DNA from: Nocardioides humilatus
Lineage (GTDB): Bacteria > Actinomycetota > Actinomycetes > Propionibacteriales > Nocardioidaceae
Reading direction: 5' to 3'
Assembly (NCBI RefSeq): GCF_008373755.1
Contig: NZ_VUJV01000002.1
Span: 62,001-126,000, forward strand
Length of the DNA stretch: 64,000 nt
A model generated the notes under the pieces. The model searched no databases, had not been told where the DNA came from, and worked only from the letters and a program-made list of their open reading frames with translations. A program made the translations under genes and the position numbers. Below, one piece after another: positions 53,001-59,519 of this stretch (position 1 is the stretch's first letter; each line of letters begins with the position of its first letter).

Positions 53001-53742
53001 CACAGTCACCGGTGGGGTCTCCGGGATCGAGCTGAGTCGCGGGCAGCTTGCCGCGCACCCTCGGCTTGAGGTGCGGATGGAGCGGCTTGCGGGGGGCGGC
53101 GAGGCTTGCGGTTGGCGGCACCGGGGACGTGGCGTAGCCGCGCGGGGACGCCGGCGCTGCGTTGCCCAGCTGAACCGCGAGCTCGGCATTGTTGTCGTAC
53201 CTGTCGCCGTCGGCGTCCAGCTTGGCCTGCACCACGCCGGTGCCGGGCTTCACGCCCGTGACGGCGATCGTGAAGTGCGCGGTCTGCCCCGCCGTCACGT
53301 CGATCGTGCGGGAGACGGCCCTCAGTGTGCCGACGCCAGAGGGCTGGGTGCCCGCGTCGGCGAAGCCGTCGGCACCGGCGATGTCGAACGCGTCGTTGAC
53401 GGCGAGGGTCAGCGTCGCGTCGGCGAGACTCTTGACCGACGTCACCGCCACGTCGATGACTGTCGTCGCACCCACGTCCGGAGCCGAGCCGCGGCTGAGG
53501 ACGACCTCGGCGCAGCTCGCGAACTCGTCCTTCACACTGTCGGCGGCGTTGAGGTCGCAGTCCGGCGCGGTTGCGGGCGCCGTCGCCATCGCTCCTGGTT
53601 CTCCCTTGCCCGGCGGCCCGTTGGGGTCGGTCTTGCCGACCGCGGCCCGCAGGAACGCCGGAGCGATCACCATCGCGCCAACGACGGAAAGGATCGCGGC
53701 TGCGCGCATGTTCGATCGGCGCCGGATGCTGGGAGCGGACAT
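50032..53742 (-). CDS. Array copy 7: secreted RTX metalloprotease, intact zinc site
   Basis: 1236 residues from ATG 53742 (RBS taggagacgcg), the longest copy. Signal peptide to about 35 (VIAPAFLRAAVG); NGPPGKGEPG linker; Ig-like domain about 60-200 (DCDLNAADSVKDEFASC); a longer basic/proline linker (about 205-245); CNA-B-like domain about 248-325. Protease domain: HEGAH at 434-438, TEGWAEW at 471-477. Scaffold motif SEGRVAGSLIDLSDGTN; FQNTIDYTSRDPL has Ser for the usual His. Ig-like domain, then RTX repeats (50035 to about 51010); an extra SISTG insertion lies in the first inter-RTX segment. Tail GDIRISIP. Same reading as copies 5 and 6: an exported zinc protease. Confidence 0.92.
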   Translation of the reverse strand: MSAPSIRRRSNMRAAAILSVVGAMVIAPAFLRAAVGKTDPNGPPGKGEPGAMATAPATAPDCDLNAADSVKDEFASCAEVVLSRGSAPDVGATTVIDVAVTSVKSLADATLTLAVNDAFDIAGADGFADAGTQPSGVGTLRAVSRTIDVTAGQTAHFTIAVTGVKPGTGVVQAKLDADGDRYDNNAELAVQLGNAAPASPRGYATSPVPPTASLAAPRKPLHPHLKPRVRGKLPATQLDPGDPTGDCATGTWRFNDENAVSQPSAYIRVEVWDQDSIGGDDLLATGYAGDDGAYSFCFESTDIGDVGGAAGQEVYIRFVTNGVYWRVRNTAASNTDYAWASGVFTYGDRGGSHNFGALQPADLAQHRALHAYDGIARLWTWHYGYNTYLDNPGDSRQMIVNWTPTSVDGTYYHTGTNDIHLDTDDPDADHTTIHEGAHALMDALYNDDWPPVTLCNPHYIFGNSSTTCAWTEGWAEWVPARVLDDPFYRWPTGEELDLENEGWTTHTSAYGDDSEGRVAGSLIDLSDGTNDAPWDRYAEGGADALSEPIMATLEAGQVSDTFSEYFNTDRTGEGLQGYFPRAALFQNTIDYTSRDPLTSTYELTRPALNVEPNPHNYSYATTSDDFFWSGVAQRGTNDNDLYAWADEAHTSIAASSTSGGTTIDYVVVDGNHRTGNLFPSANYFGGTAAPYAIEAYTGYRTVGIGGVSDTFGAGDIIKTYDASVLANVTQYVGVVPTPGLNVSLHAHVSNGTPAGSVQSRQAAAASGTTAGTGEPEFLSYTIGTGDWTGLVVLNESGTAGDYTLYRDTAAPTGTVQVDGGNAQTYDTNVDLSLAGVPANAPVLQMQISTDGAFDSEPWIAYSTSATATVPAGNGAKTVSVRYRSAAGAISATATDDITLVPVPTCDGLTATVFGNGTVTGTPGNDVIVGGPAADSISGLGGDDVICGLGGNDSVNDGPGGDHVIGDNGNDVFKQPATSDGGDIFDGGAGTDQVSYGARAVDAVSVTLDASANDGSISTGEGDFVQTSVENITTGGGADTIVGSSVANRLVGNGGDDTLSGADGNDYLAGVGGADTLRGVNGNDTLLGGDGDDTVDEGNAPNGSDTIKGGAGFNKITYATRTSAVTISLTGAPNSGAGGESDKVIAFQWALGGSGGDTLVGHTTNDVLTGNGGDDALNGNGGNDTVDGGAGADTLNGGNGNDTLDSIDGVNGNDTANGAAGTDTATTDPGDIRISIP

Positions 53743-53825
53743 CGCGTCTCCTACCGAGGGGCGGTGGGGAAGGTGGCCCGGCCACTCGTGAACCGAACCG
53801 CGCCCCCGAGACACGCAACTCCTCA

Positions 53826-53869
53826 GCGTAAGTGCCGCGTTTCTTCGCGGCGTCGTTCCATCGGATGAT
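53826..53869 (-). promoter_or_regulatory. Promoter/leader of array copy 7
   Basis: Minus strand: TCATCC (53864-53869), 32 nt, -10-like TACGCT (53826-53831), 84 nt before the ATG. Between them lies a 6-bp hairpin GCCGCG-N6-CGCGGC (53835-53852), which may be an operator or a weak terminator of copy 8. The leader then reads GTGTCTCGGG as in copy 6. Confidence 0.45.
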
Positions 53870-53878
53870 TTCTGCGGC

Positions 53879-56800
53879 CTACGGGATGCTGATCCGGATG
53901 TCGCCGGGGTCGGTCGTCGCGGTGTCGGTGTCCGGCCCGCCGTTGACGCGGTCGTTGCCGTTGACCGTGTCGACCGAGTCGAACCCGTCGTTGCCTCCGT
54001 TGCCGTACATGAGGTCGTTGCCGCTGCCGCCGGTGATGGTGTCGTTGCCTGCGTTGCCGTTGATCGTGTCGCTGCCTGGTCCGCCGTACAAGGTCTCGCC
54101 CGGGGTGTGGCCGACGATCAGGTCGCCGGCCTGGCCGCCGACAGCCGTCTCGAAGCCGGTGAGCTTGTCGCCCTCGCCGGACCCGCCCGAGGTCGGGTCG
54201 CCATTCATCCGGATGGTGACCTGGGCGGTGCGCTCGTTGTAGTTGATGCGGTCGACGCCGTCGCCACCGATGAGTACGTCGGCGCCGTTGGTCGCGCTTC
54301 CTTCGCCGATCGTGTCGTTTCCGTCACCACCGAGGACCCGGTCGATCCCGCCGCCACCGCGCAGGCTGTCGTTGCCTGCCCCGCCGTTGATCACGTTGCC
54401 GTCGACGCCACCCGTGAGGGTGTCGTCTCCGCTGCCGCCGGTGAGGTTCTCGACGGTCGGATGGACCAGGTCGTTCTCGCCCGGGGCGCCGTCGGTGCCG
54501 GATGCGTCGATCACGGCACTCACCGCCGTCGTACGGGCTTGATAGCTGACCGTGTCGGAACCCTCGTCGCCGACGAACATGTCGTTGCCGTCGACGACGC
54601 GCGACTGGACGAAGAGGTCGTTGCCGGTGCCGCCGTAGAGGGTGTCGGCGCCGTTGCCATCGGTGATGGTGTCGTTGCCGTCGCCCGCGCAGATGACGTC
54701 GTTGCCACCCTTGCCGTTGATCTTGTCGACTCCGGCGGAGCCGAGGATGACGTCCTTGGCCGCGGTGCCGGTGATCGTGCCTGAACCGCTCAGGGTGACG
54801 GTCTGGCCCGCGCAGGTCGCGGCCGGTGCGACCTGGATGGTGTCGCTCGCGATGGAGGACACAGCGCCCGCAGCGTTGCGGTAGCGCACCAGCACGGTCT
54901 TGGTGCCGCTGCCGGCCGGCAGGGTCACGGTCGCGCTCCCGGAGTAGGTCTGCCAGGCCTCGGAGTCGATCGAACCGTCGGTCGAGATCTGCATCTCGGT
55001 GAGTGGCGTGTTGGGACCGAGCGCCGACAAGGTCAGGTCGACGACCGAGTCGGTCGAGGTGGCGGCTCCGCCGTCGATCAGGACGGTCGGCGAGGTGGGC
55101 CCGCTCGTGTCGCGGTAGATCGTGTAGCTGCCGGTGGCCCCGGACTTGTTGAGGACGACGAGCCCGGTCCAGTCGTCGCTGGGGGTCGAGTAGGCGAGGG
55201 ACTCGGCGGTCCCGGAGCCCCCTGACGAGCTGCTCGCGAACGCCATGTCGCGGGACTGCACGGCGTTGGTCACGCTGCCGTCGGAGTCGTGCGCGAAGAC
55301 CTCGACGTCGAGCCCGGCCGACGGCACGACGCGGACGTAGTTCTGCTGGCCGCCGGTCAGGTAGACGTCGAGGACCTTGATGACGTCGCTGGCGGTGGTG
55401 CTGAGGGAGGACGTGCCGACGGGCAGGGCCGTGTCACCCGAGTGGGCCTCGACCTGGTAGTCCGACCCGCTGGAACCCGTGACCCGGGGGAAGAACGCTC
55501 CGCTGCGGTGGTTGCCGTCGACCAGGACGTAGTCGATCACCGACGGGCCGTACTCGCTGCTGCCCGCGTAGACCGACTGCGCTTCGTTGGACCAGACGGT
55601 GATGTCGTAGTCGGTCGTGCCCGCAGCCCGGGCCGCGACGCCGCCCCAGTAGCCCCCGCTCTGCGTGTAGGAGTAGTTGTGCGGGAAGGGAATGACCCCG
55701 AGCGAGGGACGGGTCAGCTCCTGCCCGGAGACGAGCGGATCACGGTGGGTGTAGTTGATCGTGTTTTGGAAGACGGCTGCGCGCGCGAAGTAGCCGGTGT
55801 CGCCTTCGCCGGGGCGGTCGGTGTTGAAGTACTCGTTGAGGGTGTTGGACACCTCGGTCAGGCTGGTCGTGTAGATCTCCTCGGACCCGGCGGTGCTGCC
55901 GCCCTCGCTGAACCGGTCCCAGTAGCCCTCGTTGTTGGAGTCGGAGAGGTCGATCAGCGCACCGGCTACCCGACCCTCGGTCGTGTCGCCCTGGGCGCTG
56001 GTGAAAGTGCTCCAGGACTGGGCCTCGAGGCTCACCGAGCTGCCGTCAGGCCACCGGAAGAACGGGTCGTTGAGCACCCGCGCGGGCACCCACTCAGCCC
56101 AGCCCTCGGTCCACGCGCAGCCGGTCGAGGTGGGGCCGAAGACGTTGTGCGGGTTGCAGCTCGGCGCGGGCGGGAAGGCGTCGTTGTAGATCGCGTCCAT
56201 GAGGGCGTGAGCGCCCTCGTGGATCGTGACCGTGTCGGAGTCCGGATCGGCGGCGGCGAGCTGGATGGTCTTGTTCGACGTCGAGTAGAACGTGCCGGTG
56301 TCGTCGTTGGTGGCGGCCGTCCAGTTGAGGATCATCTGGCGGTTCTGACCGGGGTTGTCCATGGCGGAGCCGTTGACGTCGGCCTGCCAGAGGAAGAGCT
56401 TGTTCAAGCCGTCGAACGCGTGGAGTACCCGGTGGAGCGTCGCGTCGCCTGGCAGAAGCGTCCCGAAGTTGGCGGTGCCGGGGTCGGCAATGCTCGTGGC
56501 GCCGGTGGAGAAGATGTAGTTGGCGTTATTGGCGGCGTTGTCGCGCACCCGCCAGGCACCGACGTCCGACACGAACTTGACGTAGACCTCCTGCCCCCCG
56601 CCACCGTCGAAGTCGGTGCTCTCGAAGCAGACGTTGTACTGGCCGGACCCGTTGGTCACCCCGACGGCGAGGAAGTCGTCGACCGCCCCGGAGTCCTGGT
56701 CCCAGACCTCGACCTTGAAGTTGACCGACGGCGTCTGCAGGCCGAGCTCGTCGTTGAAGACCCAGCCACCCGTAGCGCACGAGGCGTTGGCCGCCCGCGG

Positions 56801-57463
56801 AGGCAGTGACTTCGGCCCGCTGATCGGCACGCGGTGGTACGGCGCCAGACCGGTGGTCCGGGGCGCTACCTTTGCTCCGGACGGTGCCCGCACGGTGCGC
56901 AGCGGGGCACCGGCGGCTCGTGACCGGCCGAGCTCGATCGCGAGCTCGTCGCCCCCGTTGAAGCGGCCCGTCCCGGTGGTGACCCGCGCCTGCACCACGC
57001 CGTTGCCGTTGCCCGTGGCGCGCAGGTCAACGGTGAAGGTGGTCGCCTCTCCAGCGGTGACGTCGACACTGCGCGAGACGGCGCTCATCGGTCCCACGCC
57101 GGAGGGCTGGGTGCCGGCGTCGGCGAACCCGGAGGCTGCCACGACCTCGAAGCGGTCATTCACGCGCAGGGTGAGGGTGGCGTCGTCGAGGTCGACGACG
57201 GAGGTCACCGTCGCGGTGACCGTGGCGGTCTCGCCGGCAGCCGGAGTGGTGGCGAAGTCGAGCACGACCGCGGTGCAGCTGAGGAACTCGTCGCGCCGTT
57301 CGCCCTCGGTCTCGAGGTCGCAGGCGGGTGCAGTAGCCGGGGTCGGCCGGCCCGAGCGCGTCGGCTCGGTGGCGTCGGCGGAGAACGGCGCGAGCGCCGT
57401 GGCGACGAGCGCGAGCAACCCACCGCTGATCAGGTGCAGCGACGAAGTGCGAGGACCGGGCAT
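53879..57463 (-). CDS. Array copy 8: secreted RTX metalloprotease, intact zinc site, most diverged N-terminus
   Basis: 1194 residues from ATG 57463 (RBS caaggagtctcc). The signal peptide (LHLISGGLLALVATALAPFSADA) differs from the RR...APAFxQAA type of copies 1-7. Ig-like domain about 48-180 (CDLETEGERRDEFLSC), CNA-B-like domain about 238-300. Protease domain: HEGAH at 415-419, TEGWAEW at 452-458, then EGRVAGALIDLSDSNN and FQNTINYTHRDPL. Ig-like domain about 775-870 and RTX repeats (53882 to about 54790) with fewer conserved blocks (DRVNGGPDTD near the end), tail GDIRISIP. It is transcriptionally the first copy and lies 37 bp after a palindrome following an acyl-CoA dehydrogenase gene. The TCATCC/TACGCT leader was not found here. 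Confidence 0.9.
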   Translation of the reverse strand: MPGPRTSSLHLISGGLLALVATALAPFSADATEPTRSGRPTPATAPACDLETEGERRDEFLSCTAVVLDFATTPAAGETATVTATVTSVVDLDDATLTLRVNDRFEVVAASGFADAGTQPSGVGPMSAVSRSVDVTAGEATTFTVDLRATGNGNGVVQARVTTGTGRFNGGDELAIELGRSRAAGAPLRTVRAPSGAKVAPRTTGLAPYHRVPISGPKSLPPRAANASCATGGWVFNDELGLQTPSVNFKVEVWDQDSGAVDDFLAVGVTNGSGQYNVCFESTDFDGGGGQEVYVKFVSDVGAWRVRDNAANNANYIFSTGATSIADPGTANFGTLLPGDATLHRVLHAFDGLNKLFLWQADVNGSAMDNPGQNRQMILNWTAATNDDTGTFYSTSNKTIQLAAADPDSDTVTIHEGAHALMDAIYNDAFPPAPSCNPHNVFGPTSTGCAWTEGWAEWVPARVLNDPFFRWPDGSSVSLEAQSWSTFTSAQGDTTEGRVAGALIDLSDSNNEGYWDRFSEGGSTAGSEEIYTTSLTEVSNTLNEYFNTDRPGEGDTGYFARAAVFQNTINYTHRDPLVSGQELTRPSLGVIPFPHNYSYTQSGGYWGGVAARAAGTTDYDITVWSNEAQSVYAGSSEYGPSVIDYVLVDGNHRSGAFFPRVTGSSGSDYQVEAHSGDTALPVGTSSLSTTASDVIKVLDVYLTGGQQNYVRVVPSAGLDVEVFAHDSDGSVTNAVQSRDMAFASSSSGGSGTAESLAYSTPSDDWTGLVVLNKSGATGSYTIYRDTSGPTSPTVLIDGGAATSTDSVVDLTLSALGPNTPLTEMQISTDGSIDSEAWQTYSGSATVTLPAGSGTKTVLVRYRNAAGAVSSIASDTIQVAPAATCAGQTVTLSGSGTITGTAAKDVILGSAGVDKINGKGGNDVICAGDGNDTITDGNGADTLYGGTGNDLFVQSRVVDGNDMFVGDEGSDTVSYQARTTAVSAVIDASGTDGAPGENDLVHPTVENLTGGSGDDTLTGGVDGNVINGGAGNDSLRGGGGIDRVLGGDGNDTIGEGSATNGADVLIGGDGVDRINYNERTAQVTIRMNGDPTSGGSGEGDKLTGFETAVGGQAGDLIVGHTPGETLYGGPGSDTINGNAGNDTITGGSGNDLMYGNGGNDGFDSVDTVNGNDRVNGGPDTDTATTDPGDIRISIP

Positions 57464-57499
57464 GGAGACTCCTTGGAGGGACCAATGAACCCGAGTCCG

Positions 57500-57540
57500 T
57501 TCCGGATCCTACCTGCGAGCCCCGCAGGCAGGATCCGGAA
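57500..57540 (-). terminator. Hairpin between acyl-CoA dehydrogenase gene and array copy 8
   Basis: TTCCGGATCCT (57500-57510) pairs with AGGATCCGGAA (57530-57540); after one mismatch CCTGC pairs with GCAGG, leaving a 7-nt loop. It starts 9 bp after the dehydrogenase stop on the minus strand. No T-run follows (ACGGACTCGGG), so efficiency is uncertain. Confidence 0.6.
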
Positions 57541-57549
57541 TCGCGGAGC

Positions 57550-58707
57550 TCAGACCGGCGCGGGCAGCGACCGGGCGATGATCTCCTTCATGATCTCCGA
57601 GGTGCCGGCGTAGATTTGGGAGACGCGGAGGTCGGCCCAGGCGCGAGCGATCGGGTATTCGTTCATGTAGCCGTAGCCGCCGTGCAGCTGGAGGCAGATG
57701 TCGGCGACCTTCTGAGCGCGCTCGGAGCACCAGAGCTTGGCCATGGCGACCGTCGGGATGTCGAGCTGGCCCTCGAGGTGGAGGCCGATGCACTCGTCGA
57801 CGAAGGACCGCGCGACGCGGGCCTCAGTGGCGACCTCGGCCATCTTGAACTTGGTGTTCTGGAAGCCCCAGATCGGGCGGCCGAATGCCTCGCGGTCGTG
57901 CACGTAACGCATCGTCTCGTCGAGGATCAGCTCCATCGCGGCGACGTTGGACACCGCGACGATCAGGCGCTCCTGCGGCAGCTGCATCATCAGCTGGATG
58001 AAGCCCTGACCCTCCTCGGTGCCGAGCAGGTTGGTGACGGGCACGCGGACGTCCTCGAAGAACAGCTCCGAGGTGTCCTGGCCCTTCATGCCGATCTTGT
58101 CGAGCACGCGACCGCGCGAGAAGCCGGGGGCGTCGCAGGGCACGATGATCAGGGAGATGCCGCTCGCGGCCTCCTCCGGGTTGGTCTTCGCGACGACGAT
58201 CACGACATCGGCTTGGGCGCCGTTGGTGATGAAGGTCTTCGAGCCGTTGACGACGTATTCGTCGCCCTCGCGGATCGCCTTGGTCTTGACGCTCTGGAGG
58301 TCCGAGCCAGTGCCGGGCTCGGTCATCGCGATGGCGCCGACGACCTCGCCGCTGGCCATCTTCGGCAGCCACGCGTGCTTCTGCTCCTCGGTGCCGTAGG
58401 CGAGGATGTAATGGGCCACGATGCCGTTGTGGAGCGAGGCGCCCCACGAGCTGTCGCCGGTGCGCGCCTGCTCCTCGATGAGGATCGCCTCGTGGGCGAA
58501 GGTGCCCCCGCCGCCGCCGTACTCCTCGGGGATGGAGAGGCAGAGCAGGCCCTGGTCGCCCGCCTTGTTCCACAGGTCGCGGTCGACCTGCTTGTTGGCG
58601 ATGAAGGTGTCGACGTTCGGCTTGATCTCCTTCTCGCAGAAGGTGCGCGCGAGGTCGCGGAAGTCGTCGAGGTCCTGGTCCATCCAGGGCGAACGGCGTG
58701 CGGGCAT
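57550..58707 (-). CDS. Acyl-CoA dehydrogenase (long-chain/isovaleryl-type)
   Basis: 385-residue FAD enzyme: DQGLLCLSIPEEYGGGGGTFAHEAI, IAMTEPGTGSDLQSVKTKA, YVVNGSKTFITNGAQAD and C-terminal QLHGGYGYMNEYPIARAWADLRVSQIYAGTSEIMKEIIARSL. The segment YAGTSEI, rather than YEGT, places the catalytic Glu elsewhere, as in long-chain and isovaleryl-CoA dehydrogenases. The ATG at 58707 has the RBS aaaggagc. It is divergent from a TetR gene, with two identical-type palindromes in the 87-bp gap, so it is probably that regulator's main target in acyl-CoA oxidation. Confidence 0.92.
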   Translation of the reverse strand: MPARRSPWMDQDLDDFRDLARTFCEKEIKPNVDTFIANKQVDRDLWNKAGDQGLLCLSIPEEYGGGGGTFAHEAILIEEQARTGDSSWGASLHNGIVAHYILAYGTEEQKHAWLPKMASGEVVGAIAMTEPGTGSDLQSVKTKAIREGDEYVVNGSKTFITNGAQADVVIVVAKTNPEEAASGISLIIVPCDAPGFSRGRVLDKIGMKGQDTSELFFEDVRVPVTNLLGTEEGQGFIQLMMQLPQERLIVAVSNVAAMELILDETMRYVHDREAFGRPIWGFQNTKFKMAEVATEARVARSFVDECIGLHLEGQLDIPTVAMAKLWCSERAQKVADICLQLHGGYGYMNEYPIARAWADLRVSQIYAGTSEIMKEIIARSLPAPV

Positions 58708-58739
58708 CGGTGGAGCTCCTTTGGGGCAGGAAGGTCAGT

Positions 58740-58754
58740 GGTACACCGTGTACC
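58740..58754. promoter_or_regulatory. Operator palindrome 1 (acyl-CoA dehydrogenase/TetR)
   Basis: GGTACA-N3-TGTACC, a perfect dyad in the divergent intergenic region, 33 bp upstream of the dehydrogenase ATG. Same half-sites as the second site whose centre is 24 bp away. Confidence 0.7.
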
Positions 58755-58762
58755 GAGAATCA

Positions 58763-58779
58763 GGGTACAGCGTGTACCC
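58763..58779. promoter_or_regulatory. Operator palindrome 2 (acyl-CoA dehydrogenase/TetR)
   Basis: GGGTACA-N3-TGTACCC, a perfect dyad ending 15 bp before the TetR ATG. With the first site it repeats the core GGTACA-N3-TGTACC, suggesting two regulator dimers on the divergent promoters. Confidence 0.7.
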
Positions 58780-58794
58780 GTTATCGTGAACCCC

Positions 58795-59469
58795 ATGGTG
58801 GATGTCGCGAAGTGGGTCGACTCGACCGTCGCGCGTCGGTTGCGCAAGGCCGACGACGACCCGAGCCGGCGCAGCCTGCTGATCCACGCGGCCGCCGCGG
58901 CGATCGACGAGGTCGGGCCCGACGTCGGCGTCGGCCAGATCGCCGAGCGCGCCGGGATCCCGCGCCCGCACGTCTACCGCTACGTCGAGAGCAAGAAGCA
59001 GCTCGACCTCGAGGTCGCCCGCGCGGCCTCGGCCGACCTGCTCGCGCAGGTGCGACCGCACCTGAGCCGCCGGGGGACGTCGTACGAGATCGTCCACGGC
59101 ATCACCACCGCCATCGTCGGGTGGGCGGGTGAGCACCCCAACCTCTACCGCTTCATCGCCGCGCAGAAGCAGACCAAGACCCTGCACCAGGCGCGGATGG
59201 GGCGCAGCCTCTTCCTCGACGCGCTGATGGGCGCGATGTCGGACTACCTGCGGCCGACCCAGATCGTCCCCCAGGCTCCGGACGGCGTCCTCGCTGGTCT
59301 GATCGGCATGGTCGACGCCGTCATCATCTGGTGGCTCGACCACCAGGACGAGACCCAGGCCGACGTCGTCGACCGGTTGAGCCGGCAGGTGACGCTGGTC
59401 CTCACCGACGAGATGGTGCGGCTCGGCGTGGCCGTGCCCGACGACATGGTGTTCGACCGCGGCGTCTGA
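58795..59469 (+). CDS. TetR-family transcriptional regulator
   Basis: 224 residues from ATG 58795 (MVDVAKWVDSTVARRLRKADD...); an in-frame GTG 9 bases upstream is possible. HTH: LLIHAAAAAIDEVGPDVGVGQIAERAGIPRPHVYRYVESKKQLDLEVARA, with recognition helix RPHVYRYV. C-terminal ligand/dimer domain with GLIGMVDAVIIWWLDHQDETQ. The adjacent tandem palindromes and divergent acyl-CoA dehydrogenase gene suggest an acyl-CoA-responsive repressor of fatty-acid or related degradation. A lipid ligand is inferred only from context. Confidence 0.9.
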   Translation: MVDVAKWVDSTVARRLRKADDDPSRRSLLIHAAAAAIDEVGPDVGVGQIAERAGIPRPHVYRYVESKKQLDLEVARAASADLLAQVRPHLSRRGTSYEIVHGITTAIVGWAGEHPNLYRFIAAQKQTKTLHQARMGRSLFLDALMGAMSDYLRPTQIVPQAPDGVLAGLIGMVDAVIIWWLDHQDETQADVVDRLSRQVTLVLTDEMVRLGVAVPDDMVFDRGV

Positions 59470-59519
59470 AACGGCGCCACTAGCCGGGCTGCAGGTGGCC
59501 GCGAAGGTAGGTTGACCCC

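Larger units (their letters stand above)
27591..57463 (-). repeat. Tandem array of eight paralogous secreted RTX protease-like genes
   Basis: Eight head-to-tail copies of one gene family fill 29.9 kb of the minus strand without any unrelated gene between them. Stop-to-start gaps are 147, 124, 34, 239, 177, 138, 136 bp from copy 1 to copy 8. The DNA is most similar in the 3' kilobase of each copy (RTX repeats), where tracts of GGNGNCGGCAACGA-like sequence recur many times within and between copies. Copies are numbered here 1-8 by increasing coordinate; transcription runs from 8 to 1. Confidence 0.95.

Noticed and set aside
53835-53852. GCCGCG/CGCGGC hairpin as a definite terminator of copy 8
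   Set aside because: The stem is only 6 bp without a T-run and lies where copy 7 promoter elements are; it is noted only as part of that promoter.
27591-57463. The GC-rich repetitive blocks as a CRISPR array or minisatellite
   Set aside because: The repeats keep a reading frame, encode GGxGxDxxx units and lack constant-length repeats with unique spacers.
27591-57463. The eight-gene block as a prophage, integrative element or biosynthetic cluster
   Set aside because: No integrase, phage structural gene, carrier protein, PKS/NRPS module or attachment repeat was found; flanks are ordinary metabolic operons of similar composition.
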